Source: Archangium gephyra | Lineage (GTDB): Bacteria; Myxococcota; Myxococcia; Myxococcales; Myxococcaceae | Direction: 5' to 3' | DNA length: 64,000 nt | NCBI RefSeq assembly: GCF_001027285.1 | Contig: NZ_CP011509.1 | Location: 12,052,501-12,116,500 of the forward strand | Part shown: positions 54,929 to 62,660 of the stretch, in pieces | How positions within the stretch are numbered: position 1 is the stretch's first letter | Layout: each line of letters starts with the position of its first letter | Made by a program: the position numbers and the translations under genes | Notes under the pieces: generated by a model | The model's input: only the letters and a program-made list of their open reading frames with translations | Told to the model about the DNA's origin: nothing | Databases searched by the model: none

Positions 54929-56854
54929 TCAACCGGTGTGCGCCTCCTCCGGGAGGACGCCGCCGCCGCCCTGGGCCGCCACCCGCGCGTCCCGGGGCAG
55001 CACCACCGTGAACGTCGTCCCCTCCTCCTCCGTGGAGCGCACCGTCACCTGGCCGCCGTGGGCCTCGACAAGCTCGCGGACGATGAAGAGCCCCAGCCCC
55101 AGCCCGCTGCCCCGCCCGCTCCGCGTCACGCCCCCCTGACGGAAGGGGTCGAAGAGCGTGGCCAGCAGGTGGCCCGGAATGGGCGTGCCCGGGTTGGAGA
55201 TCTCCAGCAGCTGCCGGTCGGCGTCGTCGCGGCAGCGCACGAAGACGGGCCCCTCGCGCTCGCCGTGCTCCAGCGCGTTGCCCACCAGGTTGCTCACCAC
55301 CTGGGCCAGCCGCTCTGGATCCCAGATGCCCTCGCCCCCGCCCTCGGCCTGGACGAGGATGTCACGCCCCGGGTGCGCCACCGTCAGCTCCTCCACCACC
55401 TGCCGGCACACCGCGGGCAGGCTCGTGGGTGACAGGTGCAGCGGGATGCCCCCGGACAGCCGCGCCCGCGTCAGATCGAGGATGTCGGAGATCATGTTCC
55501 CCATGCGCGCCGCGCTCGTTTCAATCCGCTGCGCCAGTTGCTGCTGCATGGGGGAGATGGCGCCGCGCCGCCGCAGCTGCCGCGCCGACAGCATGATGGC
55601 GTTGAGCGGGTTGCGCAGGTCGTGCCCGAGAATCCCGATGAAGCGCTCGCGGAACTGCGCCTCCTCCTGCATCCGCTCCACCGCGCGCTTGCGCTCGGTG
55701 ATGTCCATCATCGAGCCGATCATCCGCAGCGTGTGCCCCTGGGCGTCCCGGGTCACCAGCCCCCGGTCCAGCACGTGCACGTACGTGCCGTCCTTGCGGC
55801 GGAAGCGGTACTCGGCCATCCACGACTCCCCGCCCGAGCTCAGCACGTGCTCGAGGCTGCGCAGCACCAGGTCCCGGTCATCGGGGTGGAGCTGCTGCTC
55901 CCACCACGAGATGCCGCCCATCTCCTCGGACGCGTAGCCGAGCACCGCGCGGCAGGACTCCCCCCAGTGGATGTGCTCGCCGGCGGGGTTCCAGTCCCAG
56001 ACCACGTCATTGGTGGCCCAGGAGACCAGCCGGAAGCGCTCCTCGGCCTCGCGCAGCGCGGCCTGCGACTGCTCGCGCTCGGTGCAGTCCATCACCACGC
56101 CGAGCATCCGCGTGGGCCGGCCCTCGTCCCGGAAGGACTGCCCCACCACCTCGTAGCAACGCAGGGTGCCGTCCGGCCAGGGGGCGCGGAACTGGAAGGT
56201 GTAGGGGCCCTCCGCGCACAGCCCCTGAAGGAAGGCCTCGGCCACGCGCGTGCGCTCGCCGGGAAGCACCCGCTCCAGGAAGGTCTCCATGGTGTCGCCC
56301 AGCCCTCCGGGCGGATGGCCGAAGAAGGCCTCCGCGTTGGGGGACCAGTGGAGGGTGAGCCGGGCCTCCGACCACTCCCACGTCACCATCCGCGCCGTCT
56401 CCAGCGCCAGCCGCAGGTGCTCCTCCCGGGCCCGCGCGGCCCGCTCCTTCTCCAGCTCCTCGCGCAGCGCGTGCCGCTGCTCGGAGACCTCGGTGATGTC
56501 GGAGAGCCACAGTGAGAACCCATCCCCGCGCCGCAGCGCCCGGGCCCGGTAGCAGCGCGCCACCCCGTCCAGGCGGCCGTGCACCTCGAAGGACAGCGGG
56601 GTGCCCGTGGCCAGCACCCCGCCCAGGGCGCTCCGCTCCGGCAGGCCGCGCAGCACACCGCCCCAGGTGGACAGGGAGGGGCCCAGGCACAGGCCTTTCA
56701 CCAGCGCCTCGGCGGCCGGATTGAGCGCCGTCCACTGGAAGTCGAGCAGCGCACCGGCTTCGTCCCGCACGGCCAGGAAGAGGATGCACGCATCCGGGCA
56801 CTCGGCATGTAACTGCCAGGCGAGCTCGGGCCCTGGCACCCAGGATGAAGACAT
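54929..56854 (-). CDS. Soluble multi-PAS sensor histidine kinase
   Basis: 641 residues from the ATG complementary to 56852-56854. Three PAS-like domains in series: residues ~15-125 (LDFQWTALNPAAEALVKG, LWLSDITEVSEQ), ~145-270 (LTLHWSPNAEAFFGHPPGGL, GVVMDCTEREQ) and ~275-395 (VVWDWNPAGEHIHWGESCRA, MMDITERKRA). The phosphoacceptor follows as RERFIGILGHDLRNPLNAIM, then an ATPase domain with NLVGNALEHGEREG and GSGLGLGLFIVRELVEAHGG. No membrane helices. Its core closely resembles two other kinases in this window. No receiver is adjacent. Confidence 0.87.
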   Translation of the reverse strand: MSSSWVPGPELAWQLHAECPDACILFLAVRDEAGALLDFQWTALNPAAEALVKGLCLGPSLSTWGGVLRGLPERSALGGVLATGTPLSFEVHGRLDGVARCYRARALRRGDGFSLWLSDITEVSEQRHALREELEKERAARAREEHLRLALETARMVTWEWSEARLTLHWSPNAEAFFGHPPGGLGDTMETFLERVLPGERTRVAEAFLQGLCAEGPYTFQFRAPWPDGTLRCYEVVGQSFRDEGRPTRMLGVVMDCTEREQSQAALREAEERFRLVSWATNDVVWDWNPAGEHIHWGESCRAVLGYASEEMGGISWWEQQLHPDDRDLVLRSLEHVLSSGGESWMAEYRFRRKDGTYVHVLDRGLVTRDAQGHTLRMIGSMMDITERKRAVERMQEEAQFRERFIGILGHDLRNPLNAIMLSARQLRRRGAISPMQQQLAQRIETSAARMGNMISDILDLTRARLSGGIPLHLSPTSLPAVCRQVVEELTVAHPGRDILVQAEGGGEGIWDPERLAQVVSNLVGNALEHGEREGPVFVRCRDDADRQLLEISNPGTPIPGHLLATLFDPFRQGGVTRSGRGSGLGLGLFIVRELVEAHGGQVTVRSTEEEGTTFTVVLPRDARVAAQGGGGVLPEEAHTG

Positions 56855-57112
56855 GAATCCCCCCCACCTCACCTCCACCCGGGGTTGGGAAGGCGCTGGG
56901 AGAGCCCGGGGGGAAGATGCGGAAAAGCAGTATGCCATGATCAACCCGGTGTCGACCATGACCTGGCGTTCATTGTCCGGGAGGAGGCTTCCGCGGGCTC
57001 GCGGGACGTCTCCCGGGCGGGATGGTGGGGACCGGAGCGGACGCACACGGACAGACGGAGCGAGAGCGCCGGGGCCCTGGCCCGCCACGTGCTCCTCCCG
57101 GCGCCGCCCGCC

Positions 57113-58084
57113 ATGCCCGGACCTCATGACCTCTTCGTTCGTTACACCTTCGGTCAGCCCGAGCGGGCCGCGGCCGAGCTACGCGCCGCGCTGCCGCCTC
57201 GAGTCGTCTCCCAGGTGGACTGGTCCACGCTGCGGCGGGAGTCCGGCTCCGTGGTGGACCCGGAACTGCGGGAGACCCAGAGCGATCTGCTCTTCTCGGC
57301 CCGACTGAGCCATGGGCACCCGCTGTTGTTCTACGTGCTGATGGAGCACCAGTCCTCCGTGGATCCGTGGATGGCGCTGCGCATGCTGCGCTACGTGGTG
57401 CGCCAGCTCGAGCACTGGCGCAAGGCGAACCCGGACAGTGAGAAGCTGCCCGTGGTGGTGCCACTCGTCATGTACCACGGGCCGGAGGGCACCTGGTCCG
57501 CGCCCCGGCGGGTGGAGGAGCTCTTCGCTCTCCCAGACGAGGCGGGCGAGCAGGAGGATTGGCGCGCGCTCATGCCGCGCTTCGAGTACCTGCTGGATGA
57601 CCTGACGGCCGAGCGGGCCGAGGCGTTGATGGCACGTCCCGGCCCGCCGCTGGCCCGGCTGGCGTGGCTCGTGCTGCGCTACGGGCGCACTGGGGAGTTG
57701 GCAGACCGTCTCCCAGAGTGGACGACCTTGTTGGCGCAAGTGCATGCCGCCCCCGATGGCACCGAGAATCTCCGGGTGGCCATCCGTTACCTCATCTGGA
57801 TCGGGGACAAGCGCAGCCGCCAGGCCACGGAGCAGGTGTTACATTCCGTGATGGATGCGCGGCAAGCGGAGGAGCTGATGCGAAGCTATGGCGAGCAACT
57901 CGTTGAGCGGGGACTGAAGAGGGGGCGCGCCCAGGACGTGGTACGGATTCTCGCCGCGCGGGGCATCCATCTCGACGAGCAGTCCCGGCAGCGCATCCTG
58001 GCGTGCAGGGACCTGGAACTCCTCGACCGGTGGTTCGATCGTGCCTTGAACGCCACCCGTCTCGGTGACGTGCTGGATCAGTAG
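57113..58084 (+). CDS. Rpn-family nuclease / putative transposase-like protein (PD-(D/E)XK)
   Basis: 323 residues from the ATG at 57113; the upstream extension lacks family sequence. The N-terminus shows the Rpn/YhgA-like core: HDLFVRYTFGQPERAAAELR, VVDPELRETQSDLLFSARLS, then HPLLFYVLMEHQSSVDPWMA and LPVVVPLVMYHGPEGTWS. The Asp of TQSDLLF and Glu and Gln of MEHQS fit the PD-(D/E)XK nuclease site. The C-terminal region is helical (VERGLKRGRAQDVVRILAAR). Rpn proteins promote RecA-independent recombination. The family spreads widely between genomes. There is no flanking mobile element. The 3' end overlaps the receptor gene by seven bases. Confidence 0.85.
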   Translation: MPGPHDLFVRYTFGQPERAAAELRAALPPRVVSQVDWSTLRRESGSVVDPELRETQSDLLFSARLSHGHPLLFYVLMEHQSSVDPWMALRMLRYVVRQLEHWRKANPDSEKLPVVVPLVMYHGPEGTWSAPRRVEELFALPDEAGEQEDWRALMPRFEYLLDDLTAERAEALMARPGPPLARLAWLVLRYGRTGELADRLPEWTTLLAQVHAAPDGTENLRVAIRYLIWIGDKRSRQATEQVLHSVMDARQAEELMRSYGEQLVERGLKRGRAQDVVRILAARGIHLDEQSRQRILACRDLELLDRWFDRALNATRLGDVLDQ

Positions 58085-60987
58085 CGGCCCTTGAGGCCGA
58101 GGATGGGCAGCACGATGGGCACGCCCGTCGGGCGCTTCTCCAGGGGAAAGCCAACGCCCCCCGCGTAGTCGAAGGCCACCACCTCCTGGCTGATGGTGAC
58201 GTTGAGCATGTCCAGGTAGGCCTCGAGCGTGAAGGTGTCGTAGGCCCACGCCTTGGACAGGCGCACATCGAAACGGAAGAAGGGCGGCAGCCGGTCCACC
58301 TTGTCCCTGTCCACCCGGACCCAGCGTGGCTGGCCGAGGACGTCCGTTCCCTGCGTCATCGTGCGGCTGGTGAGATTGCCGGACTCGGGACGGCCGGTGT
58401 TGAAGTGCAGCACCCCGCCCACCGTGAAGTTGTTGGCGAACTTGTAGCTGAGCACCAGGTTGGCCACGTGCGTCTGGTCGAAGACGTAGGGCAGGTCCGC
58501 CTCGTCCTGGCCCACCGGCACGTCCTGGTCGTTGAAGCGGGTGAAGCGCACGCGCCGCGTGCTGCGCTGCAGCGAGTAGGACAGCCAGCCGAACCAATTG
58601 CCTCCCAGCGGCCGGCGGATGAGCAACTCCAACCCGTACGACAGGCCCCGGCTGCTCACGTCCGGCACCTCGATGTCGGGCACGGGAATCTGCGCCTGCC
58701 CCATGCCCCCCACCACGCGCCGGCCACCGGGCCCGGGCCTGGGCACGGGGTCCCTCGGATCTCCAATCCCATCCGGCACGTCCGGCGTCTCGATGGGCGC
58801 CTCCTCGTTGCCGAAGGGCGTCAGCTCCACCGTGCGCAGCATCGGGTTGACGTACCCGTCCAGGCTCACGTCGAAGCCCCACAGGTTCTTGTACTCCACG
58901 CCCGCCGACACCTGCAGCGCCTGCTGCAGCCCCTGGTCCAACGCCGCGATGTCCACGACGGGCAGGCTGATGAGCGTGGTGGGCGCCTGGTGATACAGGC
59001 CCACGCCGCCCTTGAGCGTGAGCTGCTCACCGAACCTCCGGCGCGCGGTGAGGCGCGGCTCCACCGCGACATGGTTGATGCCGCCGGCCAGGTGGTAGTT
59101 GTCCACGCGCAGGCCGGGCACCACCGTCCACGGCGAGTCCTTCTCCTCCCACTGCAGCTCCGCCCACAGGCCGCTGAAGGTCGCGATGGCCAACGGCAGC
59201 TCCAGGCTCAGCTCCTGCGTCGGACCGCCCGTGGGAGGAACGGTGCGCTGCAGGAGGGAGACGATCGCGCGCTTGTGGTCCACATCCAGGCCGCTGCGCA
59301 GCGAGAAGGCCTCGCCGAACCTGCGCTGGTAGCCCAGGCGCGCGGTGAGGTTGCGCTGGTCGATGTCGATGGTGGTGCCGCCGGAGGAGGCGCTCTCACT
59401 GCCGATGGCGAAGCGGTCCAACCCCAGGGTGACACCGCCCTCCAGCTCGCCGCCGCCCACCGGGTGGCGGTAGCGCAGGTCCACCCGGTGGAAGAGCACG
59501 GACTGCAGCGCGGTGGTGCCGTCGTCGCTCGTCGCCTGGGTGCCGAAGGTGTCCGAGGAGCCGAAGGCGAAGAGGCGCAACCGGCCCGGCCCCACCTCCT
59601 GCTCGACGCGCGCCTGGTAGTCGTAGAAGTCCAGCACCAGCTTCGAGTCGTTGGCGCCGGGCGGCTGCAGCGCGTTGGCCGCCACGGCAATCAGCCACGG
59701 CGTGTACGAGATGCGCCCGGCCACCGAGACGTTGGTGCCGGTGGACTGGAAGGGGTACTCGAGGAAGAGGCCCGCGTTGATGAGGTCCGCGTAGGCGCTG
59801 CCGTGGAGCCGGTCATCGCGAGGCCGCGTCAGCCGCCCCTCCACCGCGCCGCCGGTGAGCCGTCCGTACTGGGTGGACGGGTTGCCCGGGAAGAAGTCGA
59901 TGGAGTCGATGAAGTCCGGGTGGATGACGGCCGGCCCGAGGAAGAGGTGGAAGAGGATGGGGACGCGGATGCCGTCGAGGAAGTAGCCCGTGGCGGCCGG
60001 CTGGCTGCCGCGCACCACCGGGTACGAGATGCCCGAGAGCATGCTGCCCACGCCAGGCATCAGCATCATCACCCGGAAGGGGTCTCCCATGGTGCCCGGA
60101 ATCTCCCGCAGCTCGGCGTCCTGCAGCGTGACGCGGGACACCTCGGTGCGCTCGCGGTCTCCGCGCACCACCGTCTCGTAGGGGTTCACCACCAACGGCT
60201 CCAGGCCGTACACCACCTCGAGCGTCTCGCCCTGGCGCACCTCCTCGAGGAAGAAGCCGGGTTTGTGGCCGGAGGCGTTGATGCGCACCGTCTGCCTGCC
60301 CGGGGGCAGACGCGCCTCGAAGCGTCCGTCCGGCCCCGTCTCCACGGGCAGGTCCGGCGCGGCATTCGACACGAGCACGGCGCCCACCAGCGGCTTGCGG
60401 TTGCCCTTGGCCCGAATCAACCCCCGCAGCGTGACGGGGGCCTGGGGCGTACCGGCCTCGGCCACCGGCTGGGGAGCCTCGAAGCGGTACTCGAAGTGCA
60501 GACGCACCGGCACCGGCGCCCCGTCCACCTTCGCGGGAGCGAAGCGCAGTCCGGGCGCGGCGTGCAGGGCGGCCTCGTCCAGCAGCGGGTGCAGGCCCTG
60601 GAGGAGCCGGACCTCGGCCACCGCGCCCTCCTCGTCCACCAGCAGCTCCAGCCGCACCGTGCCCGCCACCGGCTCGGCGACGAGGGCCTCGGGGTAGCGC
60701 GCGGGCGCGTCCGCCACCAGCGTGGGCGCCTCGAAGCCCGGCTGCGTGCCCCCGTCCGTCCCCTGCAACGCGAAGCCGTCCTCGCCGCGCCGCACGTCCA
60801 GCTCGGTGGGCACCAGGCCCGCGTCGGGAGTGGCCAGGGGCGCGTCCGGGAGGCTCGGCAGGCCGGGCGGCGTGGTGGGCGCCTGCGCCCGGGCCGGCAC
60901 GAGGGGAAGCAGGCCCGCCAGCAGCACCAGGACCAGGGCCGCACGGGCCTTCCACACCGCGTTCAGACGCCGCTGCTCGTTCGCCAT
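58078..60987 (-). CDS. TonB-dependent receptor with N-terminal TonB-like and carboxypeptidase-regulatory domains
   Basis: 969 residues from the ATG at 60987 (a GTG two codons earlier is possible). Signal peptide ending VPARAQA, a Pro-rich stretch, a TonB C-terminal-like domain at ~85-170 (ARYPEALVAEPVAGTVRLEL, HPLLDEAALHAAPGLRFAPA), a carboxypeptidase-regulatory beta domain at ~185-250, a plug (IPGTMGDPFRVMMLMPGVGS, RGSQPAATGYFLDGIRVP) and a beta-barrel to the end. Receptors take up substrates through the outer membrane using TonB. Here a TonB-type domain is fused to the receptor itself. The substrate is unknown. Confidence 0.86.
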   Translation of the reverse strand: MANEQRRLNAVWKARAALVLVLLAGLLPLVPARAQAPTTPPGLPSLPDAPLATPDAGLVPTELDVRRGEDGFALQGTDGGTQPGFEAPTLVADAPARYPEALVAEPVAGTVRLELLVDEEGAVAEVRLLQGLHPLLDEAALHAAPGLRFAPAKVDGAPVPVRLHFEYRFEAPQPVAEAGTPQAPVTLRGLIRAKGNRKPLVGAVLVSNAAPDLPVETGPDGRFEARLPPGRQTVRINASGHKPGFFLEEVRQGETLEVVYGLEPLVVNPYETVVRGDRERTEVSRVTLQDAELREIPGTMGDPFRVMMLMPGVGSMLSGISYPVVRGSQPAATGYFLDGIRVPILFHLFLGPAVIHPDFIDSIDFFPGNPSTQYGRLTGGAVEGRLTRPRDDRLHGSAYADLINAGLFLEYPFQSTGTNVSVAGRISYTPWLIAVAANALQPPGANDSKLVLDFYDYQARVEQEVGPGRLRLFAFGSSDTFGTQATSDDGTTALQSVLFHRVDLRYRHPVGGGELEGGVTLGLDRFAIGSESASSGGTTIDIDQRNLTARLGYQRRFGEAFSLRSGLDVDHKRAIVSLLQRTVPPTGGPTQELSLELPLAIATFSGLWAELQWEEKDSPWTVVPGLRVDNYHLAGGINHVAVEPRLTARRRFGEQLTLKGGVGLYHQAPTTLISLPVVDIAALDQGLQQALQVSAGVEYKNLWGFDVSLDGYVNPMLRTVELTPFGNEEAPIETPDVPDGIGDPRDPVPRPGPGGRRVVGGMGQAQIPVPDIEVPDVSSRGLSYGLELLIRRPLGGNWFGWLSYSLQRSTRRVRFTRFNDQDVPVGQDEADLPYVFDQTHVANLVLSYKFANNFTVGGVLHFNTGRPESGNLTSRTMTQGTDVLGQPRWVRVDRDKVDRLPPFFRFDVRLSKAWAYDTFTLEAYLDMLNVTISQEVVAFDYAGGVGFPLEKRPTGVPIVLPILGLKGRY

Positions 60988-61086
60988 GTCCACCCGTCCG
61001 TGCAGGGAAGGAGCCCATGACGCCAGCCCGTCCGGGGGGAAGACAAGCCCTGACGGCCACGGAGGGGCCCGCCTGCCCGCCAGCGC

Positions 61087-61464
61087 TTAACGCTTCTGCA
61101 ACGCCGCGGCAACGAGGCCGATCAACTTGAGTTGCGAAGCGTCCAGCTTGCGCAGCGTGCGCATGAGGCGGCGCAGCTCCGGCACCTCCTCGTACTCGGG
61201 CGGGGAGGACTCGGCCACCCAGGTGGCGACCTCGCCCGTGTTGAGGCCCAGGAAGGTGTCCGAGGGCGTCCGCAGCGCGATGCACAACCGCCGCAGCGAG
61301 GGCACGCTGGGCAACATCCGCCCTCGCTCCAAGCGCCCGTACACCTCCGTCGCCAGCCCCACCCGCTCCGCCACATCGGCCTGCGTCAGCCCCGAGCGTA
61401 CCCGCGCCTCGCGCGCGATCTCACCCACGTTCGCTGCCAGCTTGCCCGTCGACGGTTGTCCCAT
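61087..61464 (-). CDS. XRE-family helix-turn-helix regulator
   Basis: 125 residues from the ATG complementary to 61462-61464; a start 11 codons earlier is possible and neither has a clear ribosome site. Residues ~15-70 are a Cro/C1-type HTH (VRSGLTQADVAERVGLATEV, YGRLERGRMLPSVPSLRRLC). The C-terminal half is helical (EVPELRRLMRTLRKLDASQL) and may dimerise. It lies ~100 bases downstream of the receptor start on the same strand and is therefore probably transcribed ahead of the TonB receptor, possibly regulating it. Confidence 0.85.
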   Translation of the reverse strand: MGQPSTGKLAANVGEIAREARVRSGLTQADVAERVGLATEVYGRLERGRMLPSVPSLRRLCIALRTPSDTFLGLNTGEVATWVAESSPPEYEEVPELRRLMRTLRKLDASQLKLIGLVAAALQKR

Positions 61465-61931
61465 GGTGGTTTTCTGACTCTCGCGCAGACGACCCATCAG
61501 GCCGTCTGCTTAGAGCCGGAGAGGCCGCCCGCGACAGGACAGGATGGGTAGTCGCGAAAACCTGGGACCCTAATAGTGCTCGCAGGAACGCGAGGTTGGC
61601 ACCTCGCGCTTCATGGCTCCCCCGGCGCATGGCTCCAGAGGTGAACCGAACGCCACAGGTCGTCTCGCGCGCTGGAGCCGACAGGTGACGGGATGACCAT
61701 TCACATCCTGTCCGGGACATGGGACCTGGTTTTCATCTTCCCCGAGGACCCCGGATGTCCCACGCCGAACGATTCGGGCCCAACCCGCCACGCCGGGCGG
61801 TTTTCCGGGCCCCGGCAGGTGCGCCATCGGTCCAGGAGCCAACCCTGGCGCACCCGGACGCAAGCGTCTTTCCGGCCCCCATGGTGGGCTCATGCTATGG
61901 CCCGTGCCCAAGAAGGAAGACCAGGAGGACA
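61465..61931. promoter_or_regulatory. Intergenic region between XRE regulator and receiver genes
   Basis: 467 bases with no supported gene. It must hold divergent promoters. GGGACAT near 61714 and ATGTCCC near 61754 form a 7-bp inverted repeat in a less GC-rich stretch, a candidate operator. No clear promoter elements were found. Confidence 0.35.
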
Positions 61932-62303
61932 ATGAGCGAAGTGCGCAACCGCGTCCTCGTCGTGGAGGACCATGCGGACAGCCGGGAGTTGCTCGCCGAG
62001 TTCCTCGAGGCGCTCGGCTACGAGGTGGACGTGGCCGAGCACGGTCAGCAGGCGCTCGAGCGGCTGCGGGGTGCGCCCCGGCCCGCGGTGATGGTGTTGG
62101 ATTTGATGATGCCGGTGATGAGCGGCTGGGAGCTGATGCGCTACGTGCGCGAGGACCCGGCGCTGCGCTCGCTGCCGGTGGTGGTGGTGTCCGGCGCGGC
62201 GGATGCCCACCCGCTGCCCGAGGGCATCCTCGGCGCCGTGAACAAGCCGGTGGACCTGGACGTGCTGCGCCACTTCCTGCGTGAGGCGACGCGGCGCTGT
62301 TAG
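61932..62303 (+). CDS. Single-domain response regulator
   Basis: 123 residues from the ATG behind AGGAGG. A complete receiver: VLVVEDHADSRELLAEFLEA, PAVMVLDLMMPVMSGWELMR (phosphoacceptor Asp), LPVVVVSGAADAH and AVNKPVDLDVL (Lys). No output domain and no adjacent kinase. Its stop overlaps the small convergent gene by four bases. Confidence 0.88.
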   Translation: MSEVRNRVLVVEDHADSRELLAEFLEALGYEVDVAEHGQQALERLRGAPRPAVMVLDLMMPVMSGWELMRYVREDPALRSLPVVVVSGAADAHPLPEGILGAVNKPVDLDVLRHFLREATRRC

Positions 62304-62539
62304 CCGGGCGCGCCTGCCAGGTCGAGCATCTCCACCTGCTGCCGCTGCCGGTCCCACCGGTAGCTCACCTGGAAGCCGGAGGGCAGGCGCAACACCCCCA
62401 CCTCCAGCCCACTGCGGGGGGGCGGCTGGGAGCCGGAGAGCCGCTGGGACAGCTCGCGCAGGACGCGCCCCCTCACGGTCGCGGAACAGCCCGACAGAAG
62501 GCGCGCCACCTGCTGCGACAGTGTGAACTGGAGGGCCAT
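62300..62539 (-). CDS. Small hypothetical protein
   Basis: 79 residues: a helical N-terminal half (FTLSQQVARLLSGCSATVRG) and a beta-hairpin-like C-terminal half (GLEVGVLRLPSGFQVSYRWD, VEMLDLAG). This layout is vaguely like RelE/ParE-type toxins, but the catalytic pattern is absent and no antitoxin gene is adjacent. The frame, codon use and tail-to-tail packing with the receiver gene support a real gene. Function unknown. Confidence 0.55.
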   Translation of the reverse strand: MALQFTLSQQVARLLSGCSATVRGRVLRELSQRLSGSQPPPRSGLEVGVLRLPSGFQVSYRWDRQRQQVEMLDLAGAPG

Positions 62540-62660
62540 GCCCCTACGCTGGGCATAAGAACCTCAGACGGCAAGAAACGCCTCGGGCGCAGTGCCCCCG
62601 CGAGCCGGAAATCTGTCACCTGGTGGGCACGCGCGTGTGGGGGGACCGGCGTGCATCCGC

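Noticed and set aside
58405-61020. 871-codon plus-strand open frame
   Set aside because: Antisense to the TonB-dependent receptor; His/Arg/Val-rich and lacking any motif.
61719-61931. Upstream extension of the receiver at 61932
   Set aside because: The added residues have no homology and AGGAGG sits immediately before the 61932 ATG.
62300-62539. RelE/ParE-type toxin
   Set aside because: The resemblance is limited to helix-then-hairpin layout; no catalytic residues and no antitoxin gene next to it.
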